Source of the DNA: Sphingobacteriales bacterium
GTDB taxonomy: Bacteria > Bacteroidota > Bacteroidia > Chitinophagales > Chitinophagaceae
DNA: 64,000 nucleotides
Assembly (NCBI GenBank): GCA_016235125.1
Contig: JACRLZ010000001.1
Coordinates: 298,645 to 362,644, forward strand
Direction of reading: 5' to 3'
Positions 35,795-44,664 of this stretch are shown one piece after another (within the stretch, counting starts at the first letter, position 1; each line of letters begins with the position of its first letter). Under the pieces are notes generated by a model that saw nothing but the letters and a program-made list of their open reading frames with translations, did not search any database and was not told the origin of the DNA. The translations under genes were made by a program, and so were the position numbers.

Positions 35795-37150
35795 ATGACC
35801 AAACCATCATTACCACAGGGCACAAGAGATTTCGGACCGGATGTTGTTCGGAAGCGGAATTATATTCTTAATATAATTAAAAATGTTTTTGAGCTGTATG
35901 GCTTTCAGCCATTGGAAACACCAGCAATGGAAAACCTTGATACCTTGATGGGGAAATATGGGGAAGAAGGAGATAAACTGATCTTTAAGATTCTAAACAA
36001 TGGGCTTGATAATAAAGAAAAGGAAAACCAGACAAGAGAAGATTTTGAAAAGATTTTGCAAGGAAAAAATGTAAAAGGAATCACTGAAAGAGCCTTAAAG
36101 TATGATTTGACTATCCCCTTTGCCCGCTATGTGGCAATGAACTATAACAATCTCACTTTCCCTTTTAAACGTTACCAGATACAACCGGTGTGGAGAGCAG
36201 ACAGACCACAAAAAGGAAGGTATAGGGAATTTTATCAATGCGATGCGGATGTGGTTGGTAGCAACTCGTTATTGAACGAAGTGGAACTTGCAAATATTTA
36301 TGCTGATGTTTTTTCCAGGTTAAAAATAAATACTGGCCTGAAAATTAATCATCGTAAAATACTTACAGCACTGGCCGGGCAATGCGGCGGCGCAGAAAAG
36401 ATGAATGACATTGCCATAGCCATTGACAAATTGGATAAAATCGGCTTGGAAAAAGTAAAAGAAGAATTGAAACAAAGAAACCTGACCACATCTCAGGTCG
36501 GTATAATAGAAAAATATTTATCTATCTCTGGCAGCAATGAAGAAAAATTAAACCTTCTGAATAGTTTATTGGGCAATTCAGAAAATGGTAAAAAAGGAAT
36601 AGATGATTTAAAATACCTGCTCACTACTTGCCGCTCACCACTCACTATTGATCTTACTCTTGCAAGAGGTCTCGACTATTATACAGGCATCATCTTTGAA
36701 GCTATGCCTCCTTCCTCAGTAAAAATCGGAAGTATTGGCGGCGGCGGCCGTTATGATGACCTCACCGGTCTATTCGGTGTACCCAATATTCCCGGTGTGG
36801 GTATTTCATTTGGTGTGGACAGAATTTATGATGTAATGGAAGAGCTAAATATCTTTCCCGCTGATGTGAATGTAAGTACTCAGCTATTGTTTTTTAACCT
36901 CGGAGAAAAAGAAAGCAGAAACTCGTTTGAGCTGATGCAGCAACTGAGACAGAAAGGAATTCGCTGCGAGTTATATCATGAATCTGTAAAATTTGACAAA
37001 CAGTTCAAGTACGCTGAAAAGAAAAACATTCCTTTCGTTGCAATAATTGGCGAAAAAGAATTAAAGGAAAACACCTGCAACATTAAAAATCTAGCCACAG
37101 GCCAGCAGCAGACCATTTCGCAGGCAGAGCTGCTGAATTATAATTTCTGA
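35795..37150 (+). CDS. hisS: Histidine-tRNA ligase
   Basis: The 451-residue class II synthetase has motif 1 (MTKPSLPQGTRDFGPDVVRKR with the PxGTRD start), motif 2 (RYQIQPVWRADRPQKGRYREFYQCDADVVG), the histidine-A loop TLARGLDYYTGIIFE, motif 3 (GGGGRYDDLTGLFG...PGVGISFGVDRI) and a C-terminal anticodon-binding domain. It charges tRNA-His in the cytoplasm. It may be co-transcribed with the phosphatase. Confidence 0.97.
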   Translation: MTKPSLPQGTRDFGPDVVRKRNYILNIIKNVFELYGFQPLETPAMENLDTLMGKYGEEGDKLIFKILNNGLDNKEKENQTREDFEKILQGKNVKGITERALKYDLTIPFARYVAMNYNNLTFPFKRYQIQPVWRADRPQKGRYREFYQCDADVVGSNSLLNEVELANIYADVFSRLKINTGLKINHRKILTALAGQCGGAEKMNDIAIAIDKLDKIGLEKVKEELKQRNLTTSQVGIIEKYLSISGSNEEKLNLLNSLLGNSENGKKGIDDLKYLLTTCRSPLTIDLTLARGLDYYTGIIFEAMPPSSVKIGSIGGGGRYDDLTGLFGVPNIPGVGISFGVDRIYDVMEELNIFPADVNVSTQLLFFNLGEKESRNSFELMQQLRQKGIRCELYHESVKFDKQFKYAEKKNIPFVAIIGEKELKENTCNIKNLATGQQQTISQAELLNYNF

Positions 37151-37151
37151 A

Positions 37152-37541
37152 TTATTTCCTTGAAAAAAGAAGTTCCCGGTTAACTGGCAAATAATATTCC
37201 CTGAAAATCCAGATTCCATTAGATTGTTTCTGACCGTCCAGCACATAACCCATCGCTTCGATATGAACGGCATTGATAGTTTTATCTTCCCCACGCCGGA
37301 ACACAGCTGTACCGGTAAACTGAACAATTTCGAAAGAGTCCAAACCCAATTGTGTCAGTGGTGAAGAACCTGCAGCAGAAGACATGGATAAAGCCCCTTC
37401 TGACAAGGCAACATCAACAGAAGGCACCACGCTGCCATCAGGAAAAACATACTTTCCGGTATACTGTGTCAAGGAGTCTGTTTGGGAATTGGCAGCAAAG
37501 AAACAAGCAGCAAGAAAAAGCGAAAGCATTATTTTTTTCAT
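37152..37541 (-). CDS. Small secreted protein of unknown function
   Basis: The 129-residue protein has a signal peptide (MKKIMLSLFLAACFFAANSQ) and a mature part YTGKYVFPDGSVVPSVDVALSEGALSM...LDSFEIVQFTGTAVFRRG that resembles the small beta-barrel (DUF3471-type) domain found after beta-lactamase-like enzymes. It stands alone and ends 1 bp from the convergent hisS stop. No catalytic residues are evident. It may be a lipocalin-like binding protein. Confidence 0.65.
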   Translation of the reverse strand: MKKIMLSLFLAACFFAANSQTDSLTQYTGKYVFPDGSVVPSVDVALSEGALSMSSAAGSSPLTQLGLDSFEIVQFTGTAVFRRGEDKTINAVHIEAMGYVLDGQKQSNGIWIFREYYLPVNRELLFSRK

Positions 37542-37602
37542 ACCTGGTTTTTATTTCTGTAAACGAATTTAATTGCAAAAGGTTACATCACCATTAAAGT
37601 TA

Positions 37603-38796
37603 TCATACTTTCTCATAAATAACCGCTGCCCCCTGCCCCACTCCCACACACATGGTAGCCAGCCCGTATTTTACATTTCGTCTTCTCATCTCATATAGTA
37701 ATGTTGTGGAAATTCTTGCGCCGCTGCAACCCAAAGGATGGCCGAGGGCTATGGCTCCGCCATTCACATTTACCTTATTTATATCCAATCCAAGGTCCTG
37801 TATGCAGGCTATAGATTGTGAAGCAAAAGCCTCATTTAATTCAATCAAACCAATATCAGCAATTTTTAGTTCCGCCCTTTGTAATGCTTTTTGTGTTGCC
37901 GGCACAGGACCAATGCCCATAATGGATGGATCAACCCCCGCCACAGCCATTGAAACAATTTTTGCCATTGGTTTCAATGAATACTTTTTCACTGCTTCTT
38001 CGCTTGCCAGTATTAGTGCCGCTGCCCCATCATTTATCCCTGAAGAATTTCCGGCTGTCACTGTACCATCTTTTATAAATGCAGGTTTCAAAGTAGCAAG
38101 CTTATCCAACGATGTTTCTCTTGGATGTTCATCCGCATCAACTTTTAATTTTTCTTTACCAGCCTGAGCTTCAACCGGCACAATTTCATCAATCCATTTG
38201 TTTTCCTTCTTCGCTGCAAAATATTTTTGTTGAGATGAAAGGGCAAAGGCATCCTGCTCCTCTCTTGTAATGTTCCATTGCTTTGCCACATTCTCTGCTG
38301 TTTCACCCATTGAAAATGGATGGTACATCTTTGCCAATACCGGATTTACGAACCGCCATCCCATTGTGGTATCAAATATCTCCGCTTTGCGGCTCCATGC
38401 TTCATTTGATTTATTCACCACGAATGGAGCCCTTGTCATACTTTCCACTCCTCCCGCAATAATCAGTTCTGCATCACCGCACATTACCTGTCTTGCTGCA
38501 TCCATGATGGCCTGTAAACCCGAAGCACAAAGACGGTTTACCGTATTGCCTGCAACGCTTACAGGTAGTCCGGCGAGCAATGCCGCCATCCTTGCCACAT
38601 TCCGGTTGTCTTCGCCGCTTTGATTGGCTGCACCGGCAATTACTTCCTCAATTGAATTAACCTCAACCGAAGGATTTCTTTTTATCAATTCCTTTATAAC
38701 AAGGGCCAGCAAATCGTCGGGGCGCACCGATGATAACATACCGCCATATCTTCCAATTGGCGTCCTGATTGCGTCAATAATATAAACCGTCTTCAT
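37603..38796 (-). CDS. Acetyl-CoA acyltransferase (thiolase)
   Basis: The 397-residue enzyme has the complete thiolase set: Cys90 in NRLCASGLQAIMDA, His353 in GHPLGCSGAR, Cys383 in TMCVGVGQGAA, and NEAFASQS. It cleaves 3-ketoacyl-CoA with CoA, or joins acetyl units. The sequence IIDAIRTPIGRYGGMLSSVRPDDLLA is close to PcaF-type (beta-ketoadipyl-CoA) thiolases, but the neighbours give no support for aromatic degradation, so the substrate is left open. The start is at 38796 rather than the in-frame codon at 38850, which would overlap rlmN. Divergent promoters lie in the 48-bp gap. Confidence 0.92.
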   Translation of the reverse strand: MKTVYIIDAIRTPIGRYGGMLSSVRPDDLLALVIKELIKRNPSVEVNSIEEVIAGAANQSGEDNRNVARMAALLAGLPVSVAGNTVNRLCASGLQAIMDAARQVMCGDAELIIAGGVESMTRAPFVVNKSNEAWSRKAEIFDTTMGWRFVNPVLAKMYHPFSMGETAENVAKQWNITREEQDAFALSSQQKYFAAKKENKWIDEIVPVEAQAGKEKLKVDADEHPRETSLDKLATLKPAFIKDGTVTAGNSSGINDGAAALILASEEAVKKYSLKPMAKIVSMAVAGVDPSIMGIGPVPATQKALQRAELKIADIGLIELNEAFASQSIACIQDLGLDINKVNVNGGAIALGHPLGCSGARISTTLLYEMRRRNVKYGLATMCVGVGQGAAVIYEKV

Positions 38797-38832
38797 ACTT
38801 AGGAATGAATCATCAAAAATAGTCAACCCACC

Positions 38833-38840
38833 TAACTTTG
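38833..38840 (+). promoter_or_regulatory. Candidate -7 box of rlmN
   Basis: TAACTTTG fits TAnnTTTG. The rlmN ATG follows 4 bp after it, implying a leaderless message. No TTG is at the usual spacing upstream. A box for the divergent thiolase (TATTTTTG, minus strand, 38814-38821) overlaps the same gap. Confidence 0.5.
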
Positions 38841-38844
38841 CCGA

Positions 38845-39897
38845 ATGCAAAAAACAAAAGTGCGGAATATCAGAACTCTTACCCTTCGGGATATTGAAGA
38901 GTATTTTGAAGCTTTAGGCGAAAAAAAATTCAGAGCCAAACAGGTGTATGAATGGCTTTGGCTGAAACCTGTGCAGAGTTTTGATGCCATGACCAACCTG
39001 AGCAAAGAACTTCGGAATAAACTAAAAGAAAATTTTACACTTCCCGGGTTGGTGATTGATGCCACACAATATTCATCTGACGGAACAGTAAAAAGCCGGT
39101 TCAGAACTCATGATGGCCATCTGGTGGAAGGGGTGCTGATACCAACCGAATCAAGATACACTGCCTGCGTTTCATCACAGATTGGCTGTTCGCTCAGTTG
39201 TAAATTCTGTGCTACGGGATATATGGATCGCAAAAGAAATCTTGATTTTGATGAAATATATGATGAGGTGGTTCTCATCAATCAGCAATGTGAGAAAATA
39301 CATGGAAAAAAACTGACCAATATTGTTTTCATGGGCATGGGTGAACCGTTGCTGAATTATAAAAATGTACTGAAGTCAATTGAACGAATCACATCCCCGG
39401 AAGGGATGGGTATGAGCCCCCGAAGAATTACTGTTTCCACTGCCGGGGTGGCAAAACAGATAAAGCAGTTAGGCGATGATAAAGTAAAATTTAAACTGGC
39501 TCTCTCACTCCATGCTGCCAACGATATGAAACGCCATGAGATCATGCCTATCAATGACAGCAACAATATCAAGTCGCTGGTTGAGGCTCTTAATTATTTT
39601 TATAAGCAAACTAAAAATGAGATCACATTTGAATACATACTTTTTAAAAACTTCAATGATTCACTGAAAGATGCGGATGAATTGATAAAACTGTACCGGC
39701 AGGTACCTGTTGATCTCATTAATATTATTGAATACAATCCCATCGACTTCGCAAAATTTGAAAAGCCGGAAGAAGACAAAGTGGAGGCATTTATCAAATA
39801 CCTTGAAAAGCAAAGGGTAAATGCCCGTCTTCGCCGCAGCCGCGGAAAAGATATAGATGCGGCCTGCGGCCAACTGGCAAATAAGGACAGTCATTAG
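38845..39897 (+). CDS. rlmN: 23S rRNA (adenine-2503-C2) methyltransferase RlmN
   Basis: The 350-residue radical SAM enzyme methylates C2 of A2503 of 23S rRNA and A37 of some tRNAs. The radical SAM cluster is Cys115, Cys119 and Cys122 (GCSLSCKFCATG); the C-terminal catalytic Cys341 (DIDAACGQL) is present, and MGMGEPLLNY and RITVSTAGV are conserved. It is a complete enzyme. The start is the first ATG, just after a TAACTTTG box. Confidence 0.96.
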   Translation: MQKTKVRNIRTLTLRDIEEYFEALGEKKFRAKQVYEWLWLKPVQSFDAMTNLSKELRNKLKENFTLPGLVIDATQYSSDGTVKSRFRTHDGHLVEGVLIPTESRYTACVSSQIGCSLSCKFCATGYMDRKRNLDFDEIYDEVVLINQQCEKIHGKKLTNIVFMGMGEPLLNYKNVLKSIERITSPEGMGMSPRRITVSTAGVAKQIKQLGDDKVKFKLALSLHAANDMKRHEIMPINDSNNIKSLVEALNYFYKQTKNEITFEYILFKNFNDSLKDADELIKLYRQVPVDLINIIEYNPIDFAKFEKPEEDKVEAFIKYLEKQRVNARLRRSRGKDIDAACGQLANKDSH

Positions 39898-40027
39898 ACA
39901 GCTCTAATAGCCTTTTACGAAAAATTTCCTACTTTTTTTAAACTTACCGCAAGGCAATGGGTCTGACCTGCGTCCAAATTCAAAATCCTGACATATTCAG
40001 AATCTATTATTTAAAAAAACATAGCAC

Positions 40028-40672
40028 ATGAAAAAAATCATCTTATCAGCGTTGGTACTATCGCTGGCAGTGGCTGTAAAAGCCCAGGAAATACCCGAAA
40101 GAAAAATGCAAAGACCAATGATGCACCAGGGACATAAAGGCCCTCAGCATGGACCTGGATTGGCAATGCAAAAGCTAAACCTGACGGAAGAACAAAAGGC
40201 AAAATTCAAAGCCCAGCATGAAAACTTCCGCAAGCAAATGGAAGAACTCAAAAAAAATGAAGACATAACGGTAAAAGAATGGAAATCCCGGATGAAAGCC
40301 CTGCACCAGGAAAACAAAGAAAAACTCCAGGGAATTCTTACAGCCGATCAGAAAGCACAGATTGAAAAAATGAAATCAGAACACAAAGCCATGCAGGAAG
40401 TGGATGCCAGGGCAAGACTGGAAAAAATGAAAATACATCTTGGCCTTTCTGATGACCAGGCCGCCAAAATAGATAAGAACAGAAAAGAGATGGCCGAAAA
40501 GATGAAGGCTCTCCATGAAGATGCAAAAATGGATATGGAGAAGAAAAAAGAAAAGATGAAGGAACTGATGAAAGAGCAAAAGGAAAAAATGAAATCCATC
40601 CTTACCGAAGAGCAAATGAAAAAAATGCAGGAACACAAACCGCAAAAACCTCCAAAAAGAGCAGCGATTTAA
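40028..40672 (+). CDS. Secreted, Lys/Glu/Met-rich helical protein (Spy/CpxP- or DUF4890-like)
   Basis: The 214-residue protein has a signal peptide (MKKIILSALVLSLAVAVKAQ), a short His/Met-rich linker (MMHQGHKGPQHGPG), and two related helical repeats with LTEEQKAKF and LTADQKAQIE / LSDDQAAKID / LTEEQMKKM motifs. The LTxEQ repeats are typical of Spy/CpxP-type periplasmic chaperones and metal-responsive CnrR-like proteins; in Bacteroidota similar proteins are called DUF4890. The high Met and His count hints at metal binding. It is a single-gene unit with a strong terminator. Confidence 0.7.
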   Translation: MKKIILSALVLSLAVAVKAQEIPERKMQRPMMHQGHKGPQHGPGLAMQKLNLTEEQKAKFKAQHENFRKQMEELKKNEDITVKEWKSRMKALHQENKEKLQGILTADQKAQIEKMKSEHKAMQEVDARARLEKMKIHLGLSDDQAAKIDKNRKEMAEKMKALHEDAKMDMEKKKEKMKELMKEQKEKMKSILTEEQMKKMQEHKPQKPPKRAAI

Positions 40673-40697
40673 TGAATATCCCGATGAATGAAAACAG

Positions 40698-40719
40698 GCC
40701 CCGCTTTGTCGGGGCTTTT
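40698..40719 (+). terminator. Rho-independent terminator after the LTxEQ protein gene
   Basis: GCCCCG (40698-40703) pairs with CGGGGC (40710-40715) around a 6-base loop, followed by TTTT. Confidence 0.85.
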
Positions 40720-40790
40720 GGTTTCATGGGCCCGGGCTTCAATACTTATCTTTGCTATTTATTACTGTTGTAAAACAGCAACCACTTCAC

Positions 40791-41777
40791 ATGAAAAAGA
40801 AAACAACAAACAACTTCAGTCAGTTTGCCAAAAGAAAGAGTAACGCTGCCATTAAAGAACAATTCAAACAGGAAAAAAGAAAATGGAAGAAGGAAAGAGA
40901 GGAAATCTTTGACAAGAAACGAAGTCAGAGATCTGACTCCGATAGCTATCGGGGAAGAGATAAGAACGATTCTTATAGAAATCAATCGCCTTTTAAAAAG
41001 AACCAGCCAATCCATAGTTCACATCCAACTTCTAACTTCAGACCTCCGACCCCTGGCCTCATGCCTCTCAACAAATTCATTGCACATGCCGGAGTGGCCG
41101 CCAGACGGGATGCTGCAGAGATGGTTAAAAAAGGACTAGTAAAAATAAATGGCGTATTAATTACAGAGCCGGGTCACAAAGTTTCTGCAAAAGATGATGT
41201 GAGGGTAAATGGAAAAAAAATATTTCTTGCGAAAAATCTCGTCTACATCCTCCTCAACAAACCTAAAGATTATATTACCACTACCGATGATCCTCACGGA
41301 AGAAAAACTGTGCTTGACATTATTAAACATGCCACTACTGAAAGAGTGTATCCTGTTGGCCGGCTTGACAGAAATACTTCCGGTGTTCTCTTATTTACCA
41401 ACGATGGTGAATTAGCACAAAAACTCACCCATCCCAGCAATGAAGTAAAAAAAGTTTATCATGTAACATTAAATAAACCACTTGATAAAAAAGACTTTGA
41501 TCAGATATTAAAAGGAGTAAATCTTGACGATGGGCCTGCATCCGTTGATGTTTTGGCTTATGCAGATATAAAAGATAAAACTCAGATTGGAGTTGAAATT
41601 CACAGTGGCCGCAACCGGATCGTCCGGCGCATCTTTGAACATTTGGGGTATGATGTAAAAAACCTCGACAGGGTAATTTTCGCAGGCCTTACAAAAAAAA
41701 ATATTGAACGGGGAAAATATCGTTTCCTCACTGAAAAAGAAGTGAGAGATCTGAAACATTTTAGTAAAGGGAAATAA
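40791..41777 (+). CDS. Pseudouridine synthase, RluB/RsuA family, with long disordered N-terminus
   Basis: The 328-residue protein has about 80 low-complexity basic residues, then an S4 RNA-binding domain (MPLNKFIAHAGVAARRDAAEMVKKGLVKING) and a catalytic domain with the GRLDRNTSGVLLFTNDGELAQKLTHPS signature (catalytic Asp in GRLD) and GRNRIVRRIFEHLGYDV. It makes pseudouridine in 23S or 16S rRNA. The start is the ATG at 40791. The N-terminal part (about 41-80) is encoded by dispersed repeats: AAGTCAGAGATCTGACT, CCGATAGCTATCGGGG, and an AACTTCAGACCTCCGACCCC stretch. A TATCTTTG box lies at 40747-40754. Confidence 0.92.
   Translation: MKKKTTNNFSQFAKRKSNAAIKEQFKQEKRKWKKEREEIFDKKRSQRSDSDSYRGRDKNDSYRNQSPFKKNQPIHSSHPTSNFRPPTPGLMPLNKFIAHAGVAARRDAAEMVKKGLVKINGVLITEPGHKVSAKDDVRVNGKKIFLAKNLVYILLNKPKDYITTTDDPHGRKTVLDIIKHATTERVYPVGRLDRNTSGVLLFTNDGELAQKLTHPSNEVKKVYHVTLNKPLDKKDFDQILKGVNLDDGPASVDVLAYADIKDKTQIGVEIHSGRNRIVRRIFEHLGYDVKNLDRVIFAGLTKKNIERGKYRFLTEKEVRDLKHFSKGK
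40918..40960. repeat. Repeat-derived coding: AAGTCAGA palindrome plus CCGATAGCTATCGG palindrome
   Basis: Within the rluB-type gene, AAGTCAGAGATCTGACT is followed by CCGATAGCTATCGGGG. The first is related to the AGGTCAGA repeats, the second to the palindromes at 31224 and 52463. Together they encode SQRSDSDSYRG in the disordered N-terminus. Confidence 0.6.
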
Positions 41778-41828
41778 AGCCCCGTTAAATCCCCCAAACA
41801 AAGACTTGCCAGGTCCAAAATATTTTGA

Positions 41829-42554
41829 ATGCACTTACAGGATTGGATAATATTTGAAACCGATGATTTTGTAGCTCTGAATAAACCAGCCGGTCTTTTA
41901 TCCATTCCCGACCGGGAAGGGAAAGAAGTTTCCCTGAAAACATTGCTTAAAGAAAAATATAAAGACATTTTCACTGTTCATCGCCTTGATAAAGACACCA
42001 GCGGCCTGATCGTATTTGCAAAAAACGAAGTTGCACATAAACATCTCTCGCAGCAGTTTGAACACAGGGAAACAAAAAAGATCTACCAGGGATTGGTAAT
42101 AGGTTCATTATTGGAGAAAAGGGGAAGCATCAATTCTTCCATAGCAGAACACCCTGCACAAAACGGAACAATGATAGTCCACAGAAGAGGGAAAGATGCA
42201 CTGACAGATTTTGAGGTGCTTGAAGATTTCGGAATTTATTCGCTTGTTCAGTTTCAAATTCATACCGGACGTACTCACCAGATACGGGTGCATATGAAAG
42301 ATATCGGTCACCCGATTGTTTGTGATGTCTTGTATGGTGATGGAAAACCGGTACTGGTTTCATCGTTAAAACCAAAATTCAAACTCTCAAAAAGGGAAGA
42401 AGAAGAGAAGCCTATTCTAAACCGGCTGGCCCTTCATTCATTTCAATTATCATTCAAAAACATCAATAATCAATTTATAGAATTAGAAGCCCCGTTACCC
42501 AAAGATATAAGAGCCACAATTCAACAACTTGCAAAAAGAAAAAAAGGCAGATAG
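41829..42554 (+). CDS. Pseudouridine synthase, RluA family
   Basis: The 241-residue protein has no S4 domain. ALNKPAGLLSIPDREGKE opens the catalytic core, FTVHRLDKDTSGLIVFAKNEVAHKHLSQQFEHRETKKIYQGLV carries the catalytic Asp in HRLDKDTSG, and FQIHTGRTHQIRVHMKDIGHPIVCDVLYGD is the RluA signature. It modifies uridine in 23S rRNA or tRNA; the target is not predictable. It follows the RluB-type gene after 51 bp and is probably in the same transcript. Confidence 0.92.
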   Translation: MHLQDWIIFETDDFVALNKPAGLLSIPDREGKEVSLKTLLKEKYKDIFTVHRLDKDTSGLIVFAKNEVAHKHLSQQFEHRETKKIYQGLVIGSLLEKRGSINSSIAEHPAQNGTMIVHRRGKDALTDFEVLEDFGIYSLVQFQIHTGRTHQIRVHMKDIGHPIVCDVLYGDGKPVLVSSLKPKFKLSKREEEEKPILNRLALHSFQLSFKNINNQFIELEAPLPKDIRATIQQLAKRKKGR

Positions 42555-42592
42555 ATCTAACCACTGCCTTTTTTAATCTGAATAAAATCTGA

Positions 42593-43231
42593 TCAATTAA
42601 TATTAGGTTGCGGAGTATAACGCAAATAAGGTTTTACAATTTTCACTCCTTTTTGAAATTTCTTCATTGCATCATCGGTTGAAACTGATAAAGCCACGAT
42701 TACATCTTCTCCATGCTTCCAATCAGCAGGCGTAGCCACACTGTAGCCTGCGGTCAGCTGTAATGATTCAAGCACCCTCAGCACTTCATAAAAATTTCTC
42801 CCTGTGGTTTGAGGATAAGTGATCATCAGTTTTACTTTTTTGTCTGGCCCGATTATAAAAAGTGAACGAACAGTAACCGTTTCAGAAACATTAGGATGAA
42901 TCATGTCATACAATAATGATACTTTCCGGTCTTCATCAGCAATAATCGGAAAATCTACAGTACAGTGTTGTGTTTCATTAATATCATTGCGCCAGCCAAG
43001 ATGCTTATCCAGTGGATCAACACTTACTGCCATCACTTTTGTATTTCGCTTTGCAAACTCTTCTTTCAGCAAAGCAGTTTTTCCCAGTTCGGTGGTGCAA
43101 ACGGGAGTATAATCAGCAGGATGTGAAAAAAGAATACCCCAGCCATTTCCCAGGTATTCATAGAAATCTATTTCACCTTCGGTTGTTTGTGCTTTGAAAT
43201 TGGGAGCTATATCCCCAAGACGGAGTGACAT
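42593..43231 (-). CDS. 1-Cys peroxiredoxin (Prx6 type)
   Basis: The 212-residue protein reduces H2O2 and alkyl peroxides. The peroxidatic Cys45 is in HPADYTPVCTTELG, the Arg/Thr environment is intact (KVMAVSVDPLDKHLGWRND), and the C-terminal Prx6 arm is present (ESLQLTAGYSVATPADWKHGEDVIVALSVS). No resolving Cys is obvious. OsmC lies 36 bp upstream on the same strand and the two probably form a peroxide-defence unit. Confidence 0.95.
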   Translation of the reverse strand: MSLRLGDIAPNFKAQTTEGEIDFYEYLGNGWGILFSHPADYTPVCTTELGKTALLKEEFAKRNTKVMAVSVDPLDKHLGWRNDINETQHCTVDFPIIADEDRKVSLLYDMIHPNVSETVTVRSLFIIGPDKKVKLMITYPQTTGRNFYEVLRVLESLQLTAGYSVATPADWKHGEDVIVALSVSTDDAMKKFQKGVKIVKPYLRYTPQPNIN

Positions 43232-43267
43232 AATTGTTGGTTTTAATTTGAAAAAGAAAAAATAAAG

Positions 43268-43666
43268 TTATTCTATTATATTAACAGTATAATAAATCCT
43301 TGAGTTTTTTTTCAACATGGCTGCCACACCACAATATTTTTCCAAAGACAGGTCAATGGCTTTTCTTACTTTCTCTTCATTCTCAGTAGCTGTACGGATA
43401 TTATAGATAATATGTATGTCCTTAAACACTTTAGGATGATCATCTGTTTGATCTGCTTCCGCATCAATTGAAAAGTCAGAAAATTCAACTTTCATTTTTG
43501 TAAGAATATCCACCACATCTATGCCAGAACAACCGGCCAAACCAGATAAAAGCAAAGCTTTGGGACCATGACCATTCTCTGTGGATCCATCCATCTTAAT
43601 TTTATTGCCTTCATGTACTGCTTCAAATTCATGTCCTCTTATCCAGTTAGTAATAGTTTTTGCCAT
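43268..43666 (-). CDS. OsmC family hydroperoxide reductase
   Basis: The 132-residue protein has the two redox cysteines of the family: LLSGLAGCSGIDVVDILTKM and LEKYCGVAAMLKKNSRIYY. It reduces organic hydroperoxides, usually with lipoyl or thiol donors. It starts 1 bp before the end of the CDF gene and is followed by the peroxiredoxin gene. Confidence 0.93.
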   Translation of the reverse strand: MAKTITNWIRGHEFEAVHEGNKIKMDGSTENGHGPKALLLSGLAGCSGIDVVDILTKMKVEFSDFSIDAEADQTDDHPKVFKDIHIIYNIRTATENEEKVRKAIDLSLEKYCGVAAMLKKNSRIYYTVNIIE

Positions 43667-43667
43667 A

Positions 43668-44654
43668 TTAATTCAATTCATGTTTTTTATTTTTAGAAAT
43701 GTTCTCCAGTGTCCACCTGATCTGTTTTTCAAAATTATTCTTTCTTTCCTTGCAATCAGGTTTTTTACAAATGCGGCAGGAAAATGGCAAGCAACCATCC
43801 GAATGCACAAACAACTCGAGGGATTCTCCAAATTCCTTTTTGATAAGGGCCGCCAGCGCATCTATTTCATTGTGTGCTTCATGTACATTCAGATACCAGG
43901 GCACGGTGAGGTGACAATCCACATGTAAAACACTTCCATACTTAATTACCCGGAAATTGTGAAGATCAATCCAGTTTTCACGGCGATTGGCGTTCAATAT
44001 TTCTACCACCTTTCCCAGCAATTTCATATCCGCTTCGTCCATAATGCCTGCAATTGAATGACGAACGATACGATAACCAGTAAATATGATAATGGCCCCA
44101 AACACACAGGCTACTGCACTGTCAATCCATGTATAACCTGTAAAATATAACAGGGCAAGCCCGACTATAATACCTGCCGTTGACCATGTGTCTGTTTGAA
44201 GATGCTTACCGCTGGCAATCAGCGCTGCTGAATTATTTTTCCTCCCTGTCCTGAGGCAGAAATAACCAACCATAAAATTGATAACAGCAGTGGCAGACAC
44301 CAGCAACATCCCAAGATCAATTTTTTGCAATTCAACCGGATTTACCAAGTGCTGAATTGCTTTATATAAAATAATGGCACCGGCAGTGCCGATCATTGTG
44401 CCTTCAATTGCCGCAGAAATAAACTCTGCTTTGCCATGCCCGTAGGGATGATCCATATCCCTTGGTTTGGCTGCTACATATAAGCTATACAAACCAATAA
44501 ATCCTGCCACTACATTTACAATACTTTCGAGGGCATCAGTAAGAATAGAAACCGAATGGGTGGAATAATAGGCAATAAATTTTATTAGCAGCAGTATCAC
44601 AGAAACTGCTGCCACCCATTTTTGAACACTCAGGTTTTGTCTCTCTGTTTTCAA
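43668..44654 (-). CDS. Cation diffusion facilitator transporter with Cys-rich tail
   Basis: The 328-residue protein has six membrane helices. LLIKFIAYYSTHSVSILTDALESIVNVVAGF contains an S-x3-D-x2-E variant of the helix-2 metal site, PRDMDHPYGHGKAEFISAAIEGT is the loop after helix 2, and DTWSTAGIIVGLALLYFTGYTWIDSAVACVFG contains the second part of the site. The cytoplasmic domain keeps VDCHLTVPWYLNVHEAH. After it, a short Cys-rich tail is present (CLPFSCRICKKPDCKE). It exports Zn, Fe, Mn or similar ions in exchange for protons; the metal is not predictable. It precedes OsmC and Prx. Confidence 0.9.
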   Translation of the reverse strand: MKTERQNLSVQKWVAAVSVILLLIKFIAYYSTHSVSILTDALESIVNVVAGFIGLYSLYVAAKPRDMDHPYGHGKAEFISAAIEGTMIGTAGAIILYKAIQHLVNPVELQKIDLGMLLVSATAVINFMVGYFCLRTGRKNNSAALIASGKHLQTDTWSTAGIIVGLALLYFTGYTWIDSAVACVFGAIIIFTGYRIVRHSIAGIMDEADMKLLGKVVEILNANRRENWIDLHNFRVIKYGSVLHVDCHLTVPWYLNVHEAHNEIDALAALIKKEFGESLELFVHSDGCLPFSCRICKKPDCKERKNNFEKQIRWTLENISKNKKHELN

Positions 44655-44664
44655 GAATCAGTGA

